DNA from: an uncultured Marmoricola sp. | Lineage (GTDB): Bacteria; Actinomycetota; Actinomycetes; Propionibacteriales; Nocardioidaceae | NCBI GenBank assembly: GCA_937868455.1 | Contig: CALMMO010000460.1 | Coordinates: forward strand, 1-6,553 | Direction: 5' to 3' | Length of the DNA stretch: 6,553 nt | Shown here: positions 1 through 5,684 of the stretch, in pieces | Layout of the letters: each line of letters begins with the position of its first letter | How positions within the stretch are numbered: position 1 is the first letter of the stretch | Program-made: the position numbers and the translations under genes | The notes under the pieces: generated by a model | What the model saw: only the letters and a program-made list of their open reading frames with translations | Databases searched by the model: none | Told to the model about the DNA's origin: nothing

Positions 1-66
1 CCCAGCATCGTTGACCGGATTTCAAGCCTGGCTAGAAGCCTCTCCACCTGGCACGGGATTGCCTAA
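1..66. other. Left-edge leader upstream of the MFS gene; promoter or gene tail unresolved
   Basis: No complete gene fits here. On the + strand a sigma70-like pair can be read: TTGACC at 11-16, a 16-nt spacer and TAGAAG at 33-38, which would start a transcript roughly 20 nt before the GTG at 67. Alternatively, frame 1 is open from the edge to TAA at 64-66 and could be the last 21 codons of an upstream gene (its third positions are mostly G/C). Frame 2 is open to TGA at 68-70, which would give a 4-bp GTGA overlap with the MFS start, but its third positions are poor in G/C. The sequence left of the window would decide between these. Confidence 0.35.
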
Positions 67-1221
67 GTGACACCCGATCCACGCCGCGCCGTCGCGGCGT
101 GCTTCATTTTTAACGGCCTTGTCACCGCGACCTGGATCTCGCGACTGCCGCTGCTTCGTCGCCGACTCGACCTGACAAACACCACATTGAGTTGGCTCCT
201 GCTGTGCGCGGCGGGGGCGTCTTTGTTAGCCCTCCCACTGGCTGGCGGGATGGTCCACCGCTGGAGTGCCGCGACCGTGGTGCGCTGGGGGATGGTGCAG
301 TGCACCGTTGGCTTGAGCGGGCTCAGCATCGGTGCACTCATCCGCTCACCAGTGCTGGTGGGCATCAGCTTGTTCATGATCGGTAGCGCAGTCGCCGTGT
401 GGGATGTTGCCATGAACGTCGAGGCATCAGCAGTCGAGCGGGAGTTGAACCGCACCATCATGCCCAGATTCCACGCCGGGTTCAGTTCGGGCACCATGGT
501 GGGAGCTGGACTCGGGGTGCTGGCTAGTCGAATGGACGTGCCGATGCCGTTGCACCTGATGCCGGTCGCTCTCGCCGTACTCGCCGTAGGGTGGCGGTCC
601 ACGCGCAGCTTCGTGCCTGCAGACGACATCGGTGACTCCGAAGGGCACGGTGCCCTCAAAGCTTGGCTGGAGCCACGCACCTTGGCGCTAGGAGTCATGG
701 TGCTGGCGTTGGCGATGACAGAAGGCGTGGCCAACGACTGGTTGGCCCTTGCGCTCAAAGACGGCTACGGCGTCGCGGAATGGGTCGCAGTGTTGGGCTA
801 CGCCACCTTCCTGTCTGCCATGACGGTGGGACGACTGGTCGGGCCAGTGTTCTTGGATCGATACGGCCGAGTGCGAGTGTTGTGGGGCACGATCGCACTT
901 GCCGCCTGTGGCGTCCTAGCGGTTGTGTTCGGTGGTTCTGCGCCTGTGGTCATTGCGGGCGTCTTGGCGTGGGGACTGGGCGCCTCACTGGGATTCCCGA
1001 TCGGCATGTCAGCCGCTGGGGATGAGCCATCCAAGGCTGCCGCGCGAGTCTCCGTCGTGGCGACGATCGGCTACGGAGCGTTCCTGTTGGGTCCGGTCAC
1101 CCTGGGTTTCCTGGGGGACCACATTGGGCTATTGCGGGCGCTGTTGGTGCTGTGCTTTGTGTTGCTGGTTGCGGCTGTGGTTGCGCCTTCCGCGCGGGAA
1201 GTTTCACCGGGTACCCGGTGA
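67..1221 (+). CDS. MFS transporter, YbjJ-like family
   Basis: This is a 384-residue integral membrane protein of the major facilitator superfamily, with about 12 hydrophobic helices from residue 8 to 373 and a polar central loop around 183-198. Family hallmarks are the N-terminal helix followed by SRLPLLRRRLDLT (25-37), WDVAMNVEASAVER (112-125) followed by MPRFHAGFSSG (132-142), EGVANDW (219-225), and the MTVGRLVG/DRYGR segment (252-268). YbjJ-like members are generally poorly characterised and are assumed to export small molecules or sugars; the substrate here cannot be told. The start is GTG at 67, because TAA at 64-66 closes the frame just upstream. No clear ribosome-binding site precedes it. 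Oddly, the last seven codons (EVSPGTR) and the TGA stop lie inside repeat copy 1, so the repeat determines the C-terminus. It converges on the cobalamin adenosyltransferase gene, 73 bp away. Confidence 0.9.
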   Translation: MTPDPRRAVAACFIFNGLVTATWISRLPLLRRRLDLTNTTLSWLLLCAAGASLLALPLAGGMVHRWSAATVVRWGMVQCTVGLSGLSIGALIRSPVLVGISLFMIGSAVAVWDVAMNVEASAVERELNRTIMPRFHAGFSSGTMVGAGLGVLASRMDVPMPLHLMPVALAVLAVGWRSTRSFVPADDIGDSEGHGALKAWLEPRTLALGVMVLALAMTEGVANDWLALALKDGYGVAEWVAVLGYATFLSAMTVGRLVGPVFLDRYGRVRVLWGTIALAACGVLAVVFGGSAPVVIAGVLAWGLGASLGFPIGMSAAGDEPSKAAARVSVVATIGYGAFLLGPVTLGFLGDHIGLLRALLVLCFVLLVAAVVAPSAREVSPGTR

Positions 1222-1278
1222 AACTTGCGCTTCCCCTGTGAAACTTCACATGGGAAGCGCAAGTTTTGCATGGGAAGT
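1198..1278 (+). repeat. 81-bp two-hairpin intergenic repeat, copy 1
   Basis: Hairpin A is a perfect 24-bp palindrome at 1201-1224 centred on GGTACC. Hairpin B at 1221-1266 has 22-nt arms with a single mismatch (C1236 opposite T1251) around an AC turn, and it is followed by TTTT (1264-1267). A tail CATGGGAAGT (1269-1278) repeats the sequence of the right arm of hairpin B. Hairpins A and B share AAAC at 1221-1224, so they compete for those bases. The whole unit matches the reverse complement of 5685-5765 over its full 81 bp, with only a few substitutions. It lies between two convergent genes and overlaps the end of the MFS gene. A bidirectional terminator role is inferred from structure and position only. 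Confidence 0.9.
1221..1267 (+). terminator. Candidate rho-independent terminator of the MFS gene (repeat hairpin B plus TTTT)
   Basis: A 22-nt stem with one mismatch, G/C-rich in its middle (CGCTTCCC paired with GGGAAGCG), begins at the last base of the MFS stop codon. Its descending arm ends in a TTTT run at 1264-1267. The U run is short and partly within the stem, so intrinsic termination is plausible but not certain. Being nearly symmetrical, it could also stop transcripts arriving from the adenosyltransferase on the other strand, although that side offers AAAC (a GTTT on the minus strand) rather than a long T tract. Confidence 0.5.
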
Positions 1279-1294
1279 GGACCCAGTTTGGGGC

Positions 1295-1870
1295 CTAAGA
1301 GCGTTCTCCGCCTGGCACCCACAACACGTCACCCTGCTCACGGTTGGCATACCTAGCCAAGATGAACAGCAGATCTGACAGTCGGTTCAGATAGGTGAGA
1401 GTGAGCGGATTCATCGACTCAGCGTGCGCAGCGTTGGCGGCCCAGGCCGCCCGCTCCGCGCGGCGTACGACGACGCGAGCCACATGCAAGTTGGCTGCGG
1501 CAAGCGAACCTCCATTGAGGATGAACGAGCGCAGTGTCGGCAGCGACTCGTTGTAGTGGTCACACCACGACTCGAGTCGATCGATGTAGGACTGTTCGAT
1601 GCGCAGGGGAGGGTATTCGGGGTCAGCCACGACCGGCGTACACAAGTCAGCACCCACGTCGAAGAGCTCATTTTGGATCTGGGTGAGCACGGCAGCCACG
1701 TCATCATCGATTCCGCCATGGGCCAAGGCCACTCCAAGATGGGCGTTCGCTTCATCAACTGTCGCGTAGGCATCGAGACGCGGATCGAGTTTCGTGGTCA
1801 CACTCATGTCACCGAGGCGAGTCTCGCCGCCGTCGCCAGTGCGGGTGTAGATGCGGGTTAGGTTGACCAT
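1295..1870 (-). CDS. pduO: PduO-type ATP:cob(I)alamin adenosyltransferase
   Basis: This 191-residue enzyme transfers the 5'-deoxyadenosyl group of ATP to cob(I)alamin, giving adenosylcobalamin (EC 2.5.1.17), in the cytoplasm. The family is usually trimeric, with ATP bound at subunit interfaces. Visible signatures are the N-terminal ATP loop YTRTGDGGETRL (8-19), AYATVDEANAHLG (35-47) corresponding to the usual AYGTVDELN, QNELFDVGADL (66-76), FILNGGS (116-122, where FILPGG is more usual), the RRAER helix (136-140) and NRLSDLLFILAR (162-173). Length is normal for a stand-alone domain. The start is ATG at 1870-1868. There is no Shine-Dalgarno, but a TAGGCT -10 box ends 6 nt upstream, so the mRNA is probably leaderless. 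meaA, which needs this cofactor, is about 440 bp away. In cobalamin salvage and synthesis the same activity can act on cobyrinic acid diamide, so a CobO-type name may be used in databases. Confidence 0.93.
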   Translation of the reverse strand: MVNLTRIYTRTGDGGETRLGDMSVTTKLDPRLDAYATVDEANAHLGVALAHGGIDDDVAAVLTQIQNELFDVGADLCTPVVADPEYPPLRIEQSYIDRLESWCDHYNESLPTLRSFILNGGSLAAANLHVARVVVRRAERAAWAANAAHAESMNPLTLTYLNRLSDLLFILARYANREQGDVLWVPGGERS

Positions 1871-1886
1871 AGGTTCAGCCTACGGT
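1871..1886 (-). promoter_or_regulatory. Leaderless promoter core of the adenosyltransferase gene
   Basis: Read on the minus strand, ACCGTAGGCT is followed by GAACCT and then the ATG. TAGGCT fits the actinobacterial TANNNT -10 pattern and places the likely transcription start at or next to the A of the start codon. No convincing -35 hexamer lies 16-18 nt further upstream. The same ten-base core, with one difference, precedes meaA at 2297-2306. Confidence 0.55.
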
Positions 1887-1942
1887 TCGGCGGACAATTG
1901 ATGAGACCAGGAAGGCAACCGATCCTGAGCCCAGCGCGTCTT

Positions 1943-1947
1943 AGGAG
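1943..1947 (+). promoter_or_regulatory. Shine-Dalgarno site of the STAS gene
   Basis: AGGAG lies 2 nt before the ATG at 1950, tight spacing. It supports the start chosen and contrasts with the neighbouring adenosyltransferase and meaA genes, which lack such a site and look leaderless. Confidence 0.6.
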
Positions 1948-1949
1948 AT

Positions 1950-2255
1950 ATGAGCCACGACACCGCGGTGCACACAGAGGCTGCGACGATCACGGTGATT
2001 GGCCCGCTCGACGTACGCTCTCTCACCGCCACCCGCGACGAGGTCTATCGCCACGTCACTGATCACGACACGGTGCTGGACCTGACTCGTTGTGAGTGGC
2101 TTGATGGGTCGGCTCTGCGCATGCTGGTGGCGGCCACGATCGCTGCACAGCGAGGCGGGCATCGGTTGATTTTGCGAGGGTGTGGACCAAGAGTACGTCG
2201 AATGCTCCATGTCACTGGGGTGCGTCCTCGGCTCGAGCTTGAACCCGCTGTGTGA
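1950..2255 (+). CDS. Small STAS-domain protein (anti-sigma-factor-antagonist-like)
   Basis: This 101-residue soluble protein is essentially a single STAS domain: ITVIGPLDVRSLTATRDEV (14-32), VLDLTRCEWLDGSALRMLVAA (42-62), GHRLILRGCGPRVRRML (71-87) and TGVRPRLELE (90-99). STAS proteins of this size usually act as anti-anti-sigma factors of the SpoIIAA/RsbV type, switched by a serine kinase, or as components of other signalling complexes. The usual phosphorylated serine directly after the conserved Asp (DSSG in SpoIIAA) is glycine here: D52-G53-S54. S54 occupies the next position. Control by phosphorylation at the canonical site is therefore doubtful. No kinase, phosphatase or sigma factor is nearby. 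It lies 57 bp upstream of meaA on the same strand, but meaA appears to have its own promoter. ATG 1950 is supported by AGGAG. Confidence 0.85.
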   Translation: MSHDTAVHTEAATITVIGPLDVRSLTATRDEVYRHVTDHDTVLDLTRCEWLDGSALRMLVAATIAAQRGGHRLILRGCGPRVRRMLHVTGVRPRLELEPAV

Positions 2256-2277
2256 CCGATCTCCCGCCCTAGAGTGG

Positions 2278-2312
2278 TTCCGGCGCCCGAGCGCGCACCG
2301 TAGCCTCGACTC
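2278..2312 (+). promoter_or_regulatory. Leaderless promoter of meaA
   Basis: A possible -35 TTCCGG (2278-2283) is followed by a 17-nt spacer and a -10 TAGCCT (2301-2306) that ends 6 nt before the ATG at 2313. No Shine-Dalgarno is present. The core ACCGTAGCCT (2297-2306) matches that of the adenosyltransferase gene at nine of ten bases. The -35 match is weak. Confidence 0.55.
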
Positions 2313-4313
2313 ATGACAGATCGCGTCAAAGACCGCCCCTGGGTGATGCGCACGTACGCCGGCCACTCGACGGCCACCGCATCAAATCAGCTTTACCGCA
2401 CCAACTTGGCCAAGGGGCAGACCGGCCTCTCGGTTGCCTTCGATCTGCCCACCCAGACTGGCTATGACCCTGACTCGCCCTTGAGCCGTGGCGAAGTCGG
2501 CAAGGTAGGGGTGCCGATCCCGCACCTAGGTGAAATGAGACGCCTATTTGAGGGCATCCCACTTGCGGAGATGAACACCTCGATGACGATCAACGCCACC
2601 GCAATGTGGCTCTTGGCGATGTATCAGGTGGTGGCCGAGGAGCAGAACCCCGAGATGTCTCCTCAGGAGGTCGCCCACTTGCTGGCGGGCACGACCCAAA
2701 ACGACATCATCAAGGAGTATCTCTCCCGAGGCACCTATGTCTTTGGCCCCGAGCACTCGCTGCGCCTGATCGCCGACATGATCGCGTACACGGTGCACGA
2801 GATTCCGAAGTGGAACCCGATCAACATTTGCAGCTACCACCTCCAAGAGGCTGGGGCGACGCCGGTGCAGGAGTTGGCCTACGCGCTGTGCACGGCGATT
2901 GCGGTGCTCGACCAGGTCAAGGACTCCGGTCAGGTCAGCGAAGCCGACTTCGACAAGGTCGTTGGCCGCATCAGTTTCTTCGTCAACGCCGGAGTGCGTT
3001 TCGTCGAGGAGACCTGCAAGATGCGGGCCTTTGTGCGACTGTGGGATGAGATCACCCGCGAGCGCTATGGGGTGCAGGACGAGAAGATGCGGCGCTTTAG
3101 GTACGGCGTCCAAGTCAACTCCCTGGGCCTCACCGAAGCGCAGCCAGAAAACAACGTGCAGCGGATCGTGTTGGAGATGCTAGGCGTGACGTTGAGCAAA
3201 GATGCTCGCGCTCGCGCGGTCCAGTTGCCGGCCTGGAACGAAGCCCTCGGCTTACCGCGTCCTTGGGACCAGCAGTGGTCGCTTCGGTTGCAACAGGTCT
3301 TGGCTTATGAGTCAGATCTGTTGGAGTACGACGACATCTTCGAAGGCTCCAAGGTCATCGAGGCCAAAGTCGATCAGTTGTGCAGCGAGGCGCGTGCCGA
3401 GATTGACCGAGTCCAAGCAATGGGTGGGGCGATCGCGGCAGTTGAGTCGGGCTACATGAAGCAGGCCCTGGTGAGCGCTCATGCTGAGCGCCGGGCTCGC
3501 ATTGAGAGTGGTCAGGAGCAGGTGGTGGGACTCAACTGCTTCACCACGACCGAGGCGTCGCCCTTGACGGCCGACCTCGATTCGGCCATCCAGACCGCCG
3601 ATCCCGCCGCCGAAGCCGACGCACTTGCCTCGGTCAACCAGTGGAAGGCGGCCCGTGACAATCAAGGGGTCGAAGAGGCACTTGCCAATCTGGCCGCTGC
3701 TGCCAAAACCGACGCCAACTTGATGCACGCCACCTTGGCGGCGGCCCGAGCAGGGGCTACCACGGGGGAGTGGGCAGGCACCCTGCGCTCAGTGTTCGGG
3801 GAGTTTCGGGCTCCCACGGGTGTGGCCGGAGCCGTTAGCCCAGTGGAAGCTGGCGCTGAACTCGCTGCCGTGCGTGAAGCCGTTTCGGCGACCGGTCAGG
3901 CACTTGGTGGTCGACTGCGTTTGCTGGTTGGCAAGCCAGGCCTCGATGGACACTCAAACGGTGCAGAGCAAGTGGCTGTGCGGGCCCGCGATGTGGGCTT
4001 TGAAGTGGTCTACCAAGGCATCCGTCTGACCCCTGACCAGATCGTTGCCGCTGCCGTTGCCGAGGACGTTCACTGCATCGGGCTCTCGATCCTTTCGGGG
4101 TCGCACATGGAGCTTGTGCCCGACGTACTCGATCAGATGAAGGCGGCCGGCATCGACGACGTGCCGGTGATCGTGGGCGGCATCATCCCTGCCTCCGACG
4201 CGGTGAAGTTGAAGGAGTTGGGAGTTGCTGCGGTGTTCACGCCCAAGGACTTCTCACTGACCCAATCGATGGCGGGCATCGTTGAGGTGATTCGAGCCAA
4301 GAACGGGTTGTAG
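2313..4313 (+). CDS. meaA: MeaA / ethylmalonyl-CoA mutase (adenosylcobalamin-dependent)
   Basis: This 666-residue single-chain mutase belongs to the methylmalonyl-CoA mutase superfamily. The order is a TIM-barrel substrate domain (about 8-500) and a C-terminal B12-binding domain (about 533-663). Substrate-domain signatures are RPWVMRTYAGHSTA (8-21), GQTGLSVAFDLPTQTGYD (35-52), GTTQNDIIKEYLSRGTYVF (126-144), CSYHLQEAGAT (173-183, with the catalytic-site His176) and a long NSLGLTEAQPENN block (269-281). The B12 domain shows K541, then D545-G-H547-x-x-G550, the base-off/His-on signature in which His547 ligates cobalt, then S592-I-L594 and GG at 622-623. The sequence follows MeaA/Ecm rather than MCM or ICM (for example YLSRGTYVF and LPRPWDQQWS), so the likely reaction is (2R)-ethylmalonyl-CoA to (2S)-methylsuccinyl-CoA in the ethylmalonyl-CoA pathway of acetyl-CoA assimilation. 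Crotonyl-CoA carboxylase/reductase is not in the window. The start codon sits behind a leaderless promoter. Confidence 0.93.
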   Translation: MTDRVKDRPWVMRTYAGHSTATASNQLYRTNLAKGQTGLSVAFDLPTQTGYDPDSPLSRGEVGKVGVPIPHLGEMRRLFEGIPLAEMNTSMTINATAMWLLAMYQVVAEEQNPEMSPQEVAHLLAGTTQNDIIKEYLSRGTYVFGPEHSLRLIADMIAYTVHEIPKWNPINICSYHLQEAGATPVQELAYALCTAIAVLDQVKDSGQVSEADFDKVVGRISFFVNAGVRFVEETCKMRAFVRLWDEITRERYGVQDEKMRRFRYGVQVNSLGLTEAQPENNVQRIVLEMLGVTLSKDARARAVQLPAWNEALGLPRPWDQQWSLRLQQVLAYESDLLEYDDIFEGSKVIEAKVDQLCSEARAEIDRVQAMGGAIAAVESGYMKQALVSAHAERRARIESGQEQVVGLNCFTTTEASPLTADLDSAIQTADPAAEADALASVNQWKAARDNQGVEEALANLAAAAKTDANLMHATLAAARAGATTGEWAGTLRSVFGEFRAPTGVAGAVSPVEAGAELAAVREAVSATGQALGGRLRLLVGKPGLDGHSNGAEQVAVRARDVGFEVVYQGIRLTPDQIVAAAVAEDVHCIGLSILSGSHMELVPDVLDQMKAAGIDDVPVIVGGIIPASDAVKLKELGVAAVFTPKDFSLTQSMAGIVEVIRAKNGL

Positions 4314-4317
4314 TGGG

Positions 4318-4833
4318 TTAGTGCTTTCGTCGTACGACGAGCCAAGCCAGCAACGCCCCGAGCGCCAGGCCGCCAATCGCGCCGATCGCGGCACCCCATT
4401 CGGGGATTCGTGCGGCGCCAAGTCGGGCGCCACCCAGCGCCATGAACATGGCGAAGACGGCCCAGCCCATGCGCTTGAAGGCATCACCTAGCCATAGTTC
4501 GAGGACCCCCGGCACGCGGTTGCCTGCCTTGAGCGCAGTGACTTGGGTGACTGCCGCGACCGGGATCGGGCCGTAGATGTGGGGGTAGGTCTCCTTGCCG
4601 ACGACCTCCTCTTTCACCTCGCAGCCGAGCAATTCAGGGTTGATCTTCAAGATGATCAACGGTTCGCTGACGGCGCCGTAGTACCTGCGAAGGACGCCTT
4701 GCACCTGGTCGCGCCGCGAGGCGTGAATGAACCCCTCTTGCTTCAGCGTGCGGCCCAGGGTGGAGGTGGAGTAGCGCCCAGTCTTGGTCGCTTTGCTCCA
4801 GTCGGCGAGCGTCGCGATGTGAAAGATCTCCAT
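4318..4833 (-). CDS. DUF952 protein with C-terminal two-helix membrane tail
   Basis: Residues 1-100 form a DUF952 domain: MEIFHIATLADW at the start, YSTSTLGRTLKQEGFIHAS (21-39), a DQV helix (42-44), PLIILKINPELL (58-69) and YPHIYGPIPVAAV (83-95). Its biochemical function is not known to me. A DUF952 domain normally fills a protein of roughly 110-120 residues. This one has 171, with a tail containing two hydrophobic stretches (about 122-141 and 146-167) ending VVRRKH, so it is probably anchored in the membrane with the domain on the cytoplasmic face. The start chosen is ATG at 4833-4831, with GGGG six nt upstream. An ATG at 4845 would add MGSI. The frame is open to 5079, but that part lies over the divergent SRPBCC gene and looks non-coding. 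It converges on meaA with a 4-bp gap. Confidence 0.8.
   Translation of the reverse strand: MEIFHIATLADWSKATKTGRYSTSTLGRTLKQEGFIHASRRDQVQGVLRRYYGAVSEPLIILKINPELLGCEVKEEVVGKETYPHIYGPIPVAAVTQVTALKAGNRVPGVLELWLGDAFKRMGWAVFAMFMALGGARLGAARIPEWGAAIGAIGGLALGALLAWLVVRRKH
4327..4340. other. 14-bp palindrome at the meaA/DUF952 convergent junction
   Basis: TCGTCGTACGACGA is a perfect palindrome inside the last codons of the DUF952 gene, 13 bp past the meaA stop. No T run follows on either strand. It could help end meaA transcripts, since the 4-bp intergenic gap leaves no room for anything else, or it may just reflect Arg codons. Confidence 0.25.
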
Positions 4834-4845
4834 GATGGACCCCAT

Positions 4846-4899
4846 CCAACCAGTTGCCTGGGCCTTGTAGATCTTCGGCTGAGGCGTCACAGTGGTGCG
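4846..4899. promoter_or_regulatory. Divergent promoter region between DUF952 and SRPBCC genes
   Basis: Fifty-four bp separate the outermost plausible start codons. I see no strong TANNNT box at leaderless distance for either gene and no good Shine-Dalgarno. The hexamer six nt before ATG 4900 is CACAGT, one change from a TANNNT box. Promoters must lie here or within the opposite gene, but I cannot place them. Confidence 0.4.
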
Positions 4900-5346
4900 A
4901 TGCCTAGCTACTCGCACACCGAAACTGTCAATGCTGCCCCCGAGTCGATCTTCGCCGTGCTTGAGGATGTTGCCCGCACGCCTGAGTGGCTGGCCCGGTG
5001 CACCCAGCTCGACAAACTCAGTGACGGGCCGGTGGGTGTGGGCACGAAGTTGAGGTACCACTACACCCAGGGCCGCCAATCAGGGGTTATGGATGGCGAG
5101 GTCGTGGCTTTCGCGGCCAACCAGCGGCTCACCAACAAGTTCACCGACTCGATGATGAACGTGAGCGTGGACTTCGCGCTCGCTCCCGGTGAGGCTGCTG
5201 GCACCACTTCGTTGACTCACACCATCGACATCGAGGCCAAAGGCTTCCTCGGCAAGTTGCTCACTCCGGTGATCTCTCGACAGCTGCCCGATCAAACCAA
5301 GGGCGCCATGGCCGCACTGAAGGCGCTGGTGGAAGGTTCTGCCTAG
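4900..5346 (+). CDS. SRPBCC family protein (START-like / polyketide cyclase fold)
   Basis: This 148-residue soluble protein has the helix-grip pattern of the SRPBCC superfamily: a first strand (SYSHTETVNAAP, 3-14) leading into ESIFAVLEDVARTPEWL (15-31), then VGVGTKLRYHY (45-55), GVMDGEVVAFAANQRLTNKF (62-81), VSVDFALAP (88-96), TTSLTHTIDIEA (102-113) and a long C-terminal helix from about 117 to 145 ending in KGAMAALKALVEG. This fold makes a hydrophobic cavity for lipids or small ligands. The ligand here is unknown, and many such actinobacterial genes are stand-alone. The frame is open further upstream (to 4543), but ATG 4900 immediately precedes the first strand of the fold and the upstream part overlaps the DUF952 gene. 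It is followed after 3 bp by the 106-aa gene, so the two are probably co-transcribed. Confidence 0.85.
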   Translation: MPSYSHTETVNAAPESIFAVLEDVARTPEWLARCTQLDKLSDGPVGVGTKLRYHYTQGRQSGVMDGEVVAFAANQRLTNKFTDSMMNVSVDFALAPGEAAGTTSLTHTIDIEAKGFLGKLLTPVISRQLPDQTKGAMAALKALVEGSA

Positions 5347-5349
5347 CCC

Positions 5350-5670
5350 GTGGATTTCGAGCGTGAATGGGCGCGGCTCCAGGGGGCAGTTGCTGTGACC
5401 GTCGGGTTGCTGGAGTCGTGTGGCGAGATGGAGTGGGCCGGCATCCTCGTGGGGCGCCTTGCAAGGGTCGATGCGTACGGCGGAAACGGGCTCGACTCCG
5501 TGCTCTCGCTGTTCGGCGGGATGGGCAGTTTCAATGACCTCGTGCTGCACCCGCTTAACGGACACCTCGTCGAACCCGATGCGCTCGCTGAGGTCAATGA
5601 GCGGTTGGAGTTCTTACGCGAGGAGATCCTCGAGTCGGCAACGGCGCTTCGTGCTGGGTTGGTGGAGTGA
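5350..5670 (+). CDS. Hypothetical protein with a GGMGSFNDLVLHP motif
   Basis: This 106-residue, apparently cytoplasmic and mostly helical protein has no signal peptide or membrane segment. Its N-terminal helix (MDFEREWARLQGAVAVTVGLL) leads into GEMEWAGILVGRLARV (25-40), then LDSVLSLFGGMGSFNDLVLHPLNGH (48-72), and ends in an acidic helix (about 77-102). The GGMGSFNDL turn looks like the conserved core of a small uncharacterised family (possibly the one catalogued as DUF6966), but I cannot assign a function. The start is GTG at 5350, 3 bp after the SRPBCC stop, which suggests translational coupling. GGAAGG lies rather far upstream. An ATG at codon 27 would lose the first helix. The gene ends 14 bp before repeat copy 2. 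Confidence 0.75.
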   Translation: MDFEREWARLQGAVAVTVGLLESCGEMEWAGILVGRLARVDAYGGNGLDSVLSLFGGMGSFNDLVLHPLNGHLVEPDALAEVNERLEFLREEILESATALRAGLVE

Positions 5671-5684
5671 GGTTTTTGGGGGGA

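Larger units (their letters stand above)
1871..1949. promoter_or_regulatory. Divergent intergenic region between adenosyltransferase and STAS genes
   Basis: These 79 bp hold the control sequences of both divergent genes. The minus-strand -10 box is at 1877-1882. For the + strand gene a possible weak -10, GACAAT, is at 1893-1898, without a good -35. I looked for the long conserved B12-box and folded leader of a cobalamin riboswitch and see neither; the region is too short for one. Confidence 0.5.

Noticed and set aside
63..758. Long minus-strand open frame (231 codons) opposite the MFS gene
   Set aside because: Low-complexity Ser/Thr/Ala/Pro/Arg composition, no domain, and fully antisense to a clear transporter; typical of G+C-rich shadows.
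1198..1278. Repeats considered as CRISPR repeats or IS terminal inverted repeats
   Set aside because: Only one unit per site with no spacers, and neither a transposase nor an integrase lies between or near the copies.
1071..1378. Open frames running through repeat copy 1, with HRVPGET-like translations
   Set aside because: They translate the palindromic repeat itself and overlap the MFS and adenosyltransferase genes in wrong frames.
1871..1949. Cobalamin riboswitch upstream of the B12 genes
   Set aside because: The region is only 79 bp, no B12-box-like block is visible, and the adenosyltransferase and meaA mRNAs appear leaderless.
2544..3113. Minus-strand open frame (189 codons) inside meaA
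   Set aside because: Antisense to the conserved substrate domain of the mutase; its His/Arg/Leu-rich product has no recognisable motif.
4895..4917. Inverted repeat GTGCGA / TCGCAC around the SRPBCC start codon as an operator or translation lock
   Set aside because: Six-bp arms with an 11-nt spacer are expected by chance in a G+C-rich region; nothing else supports it.
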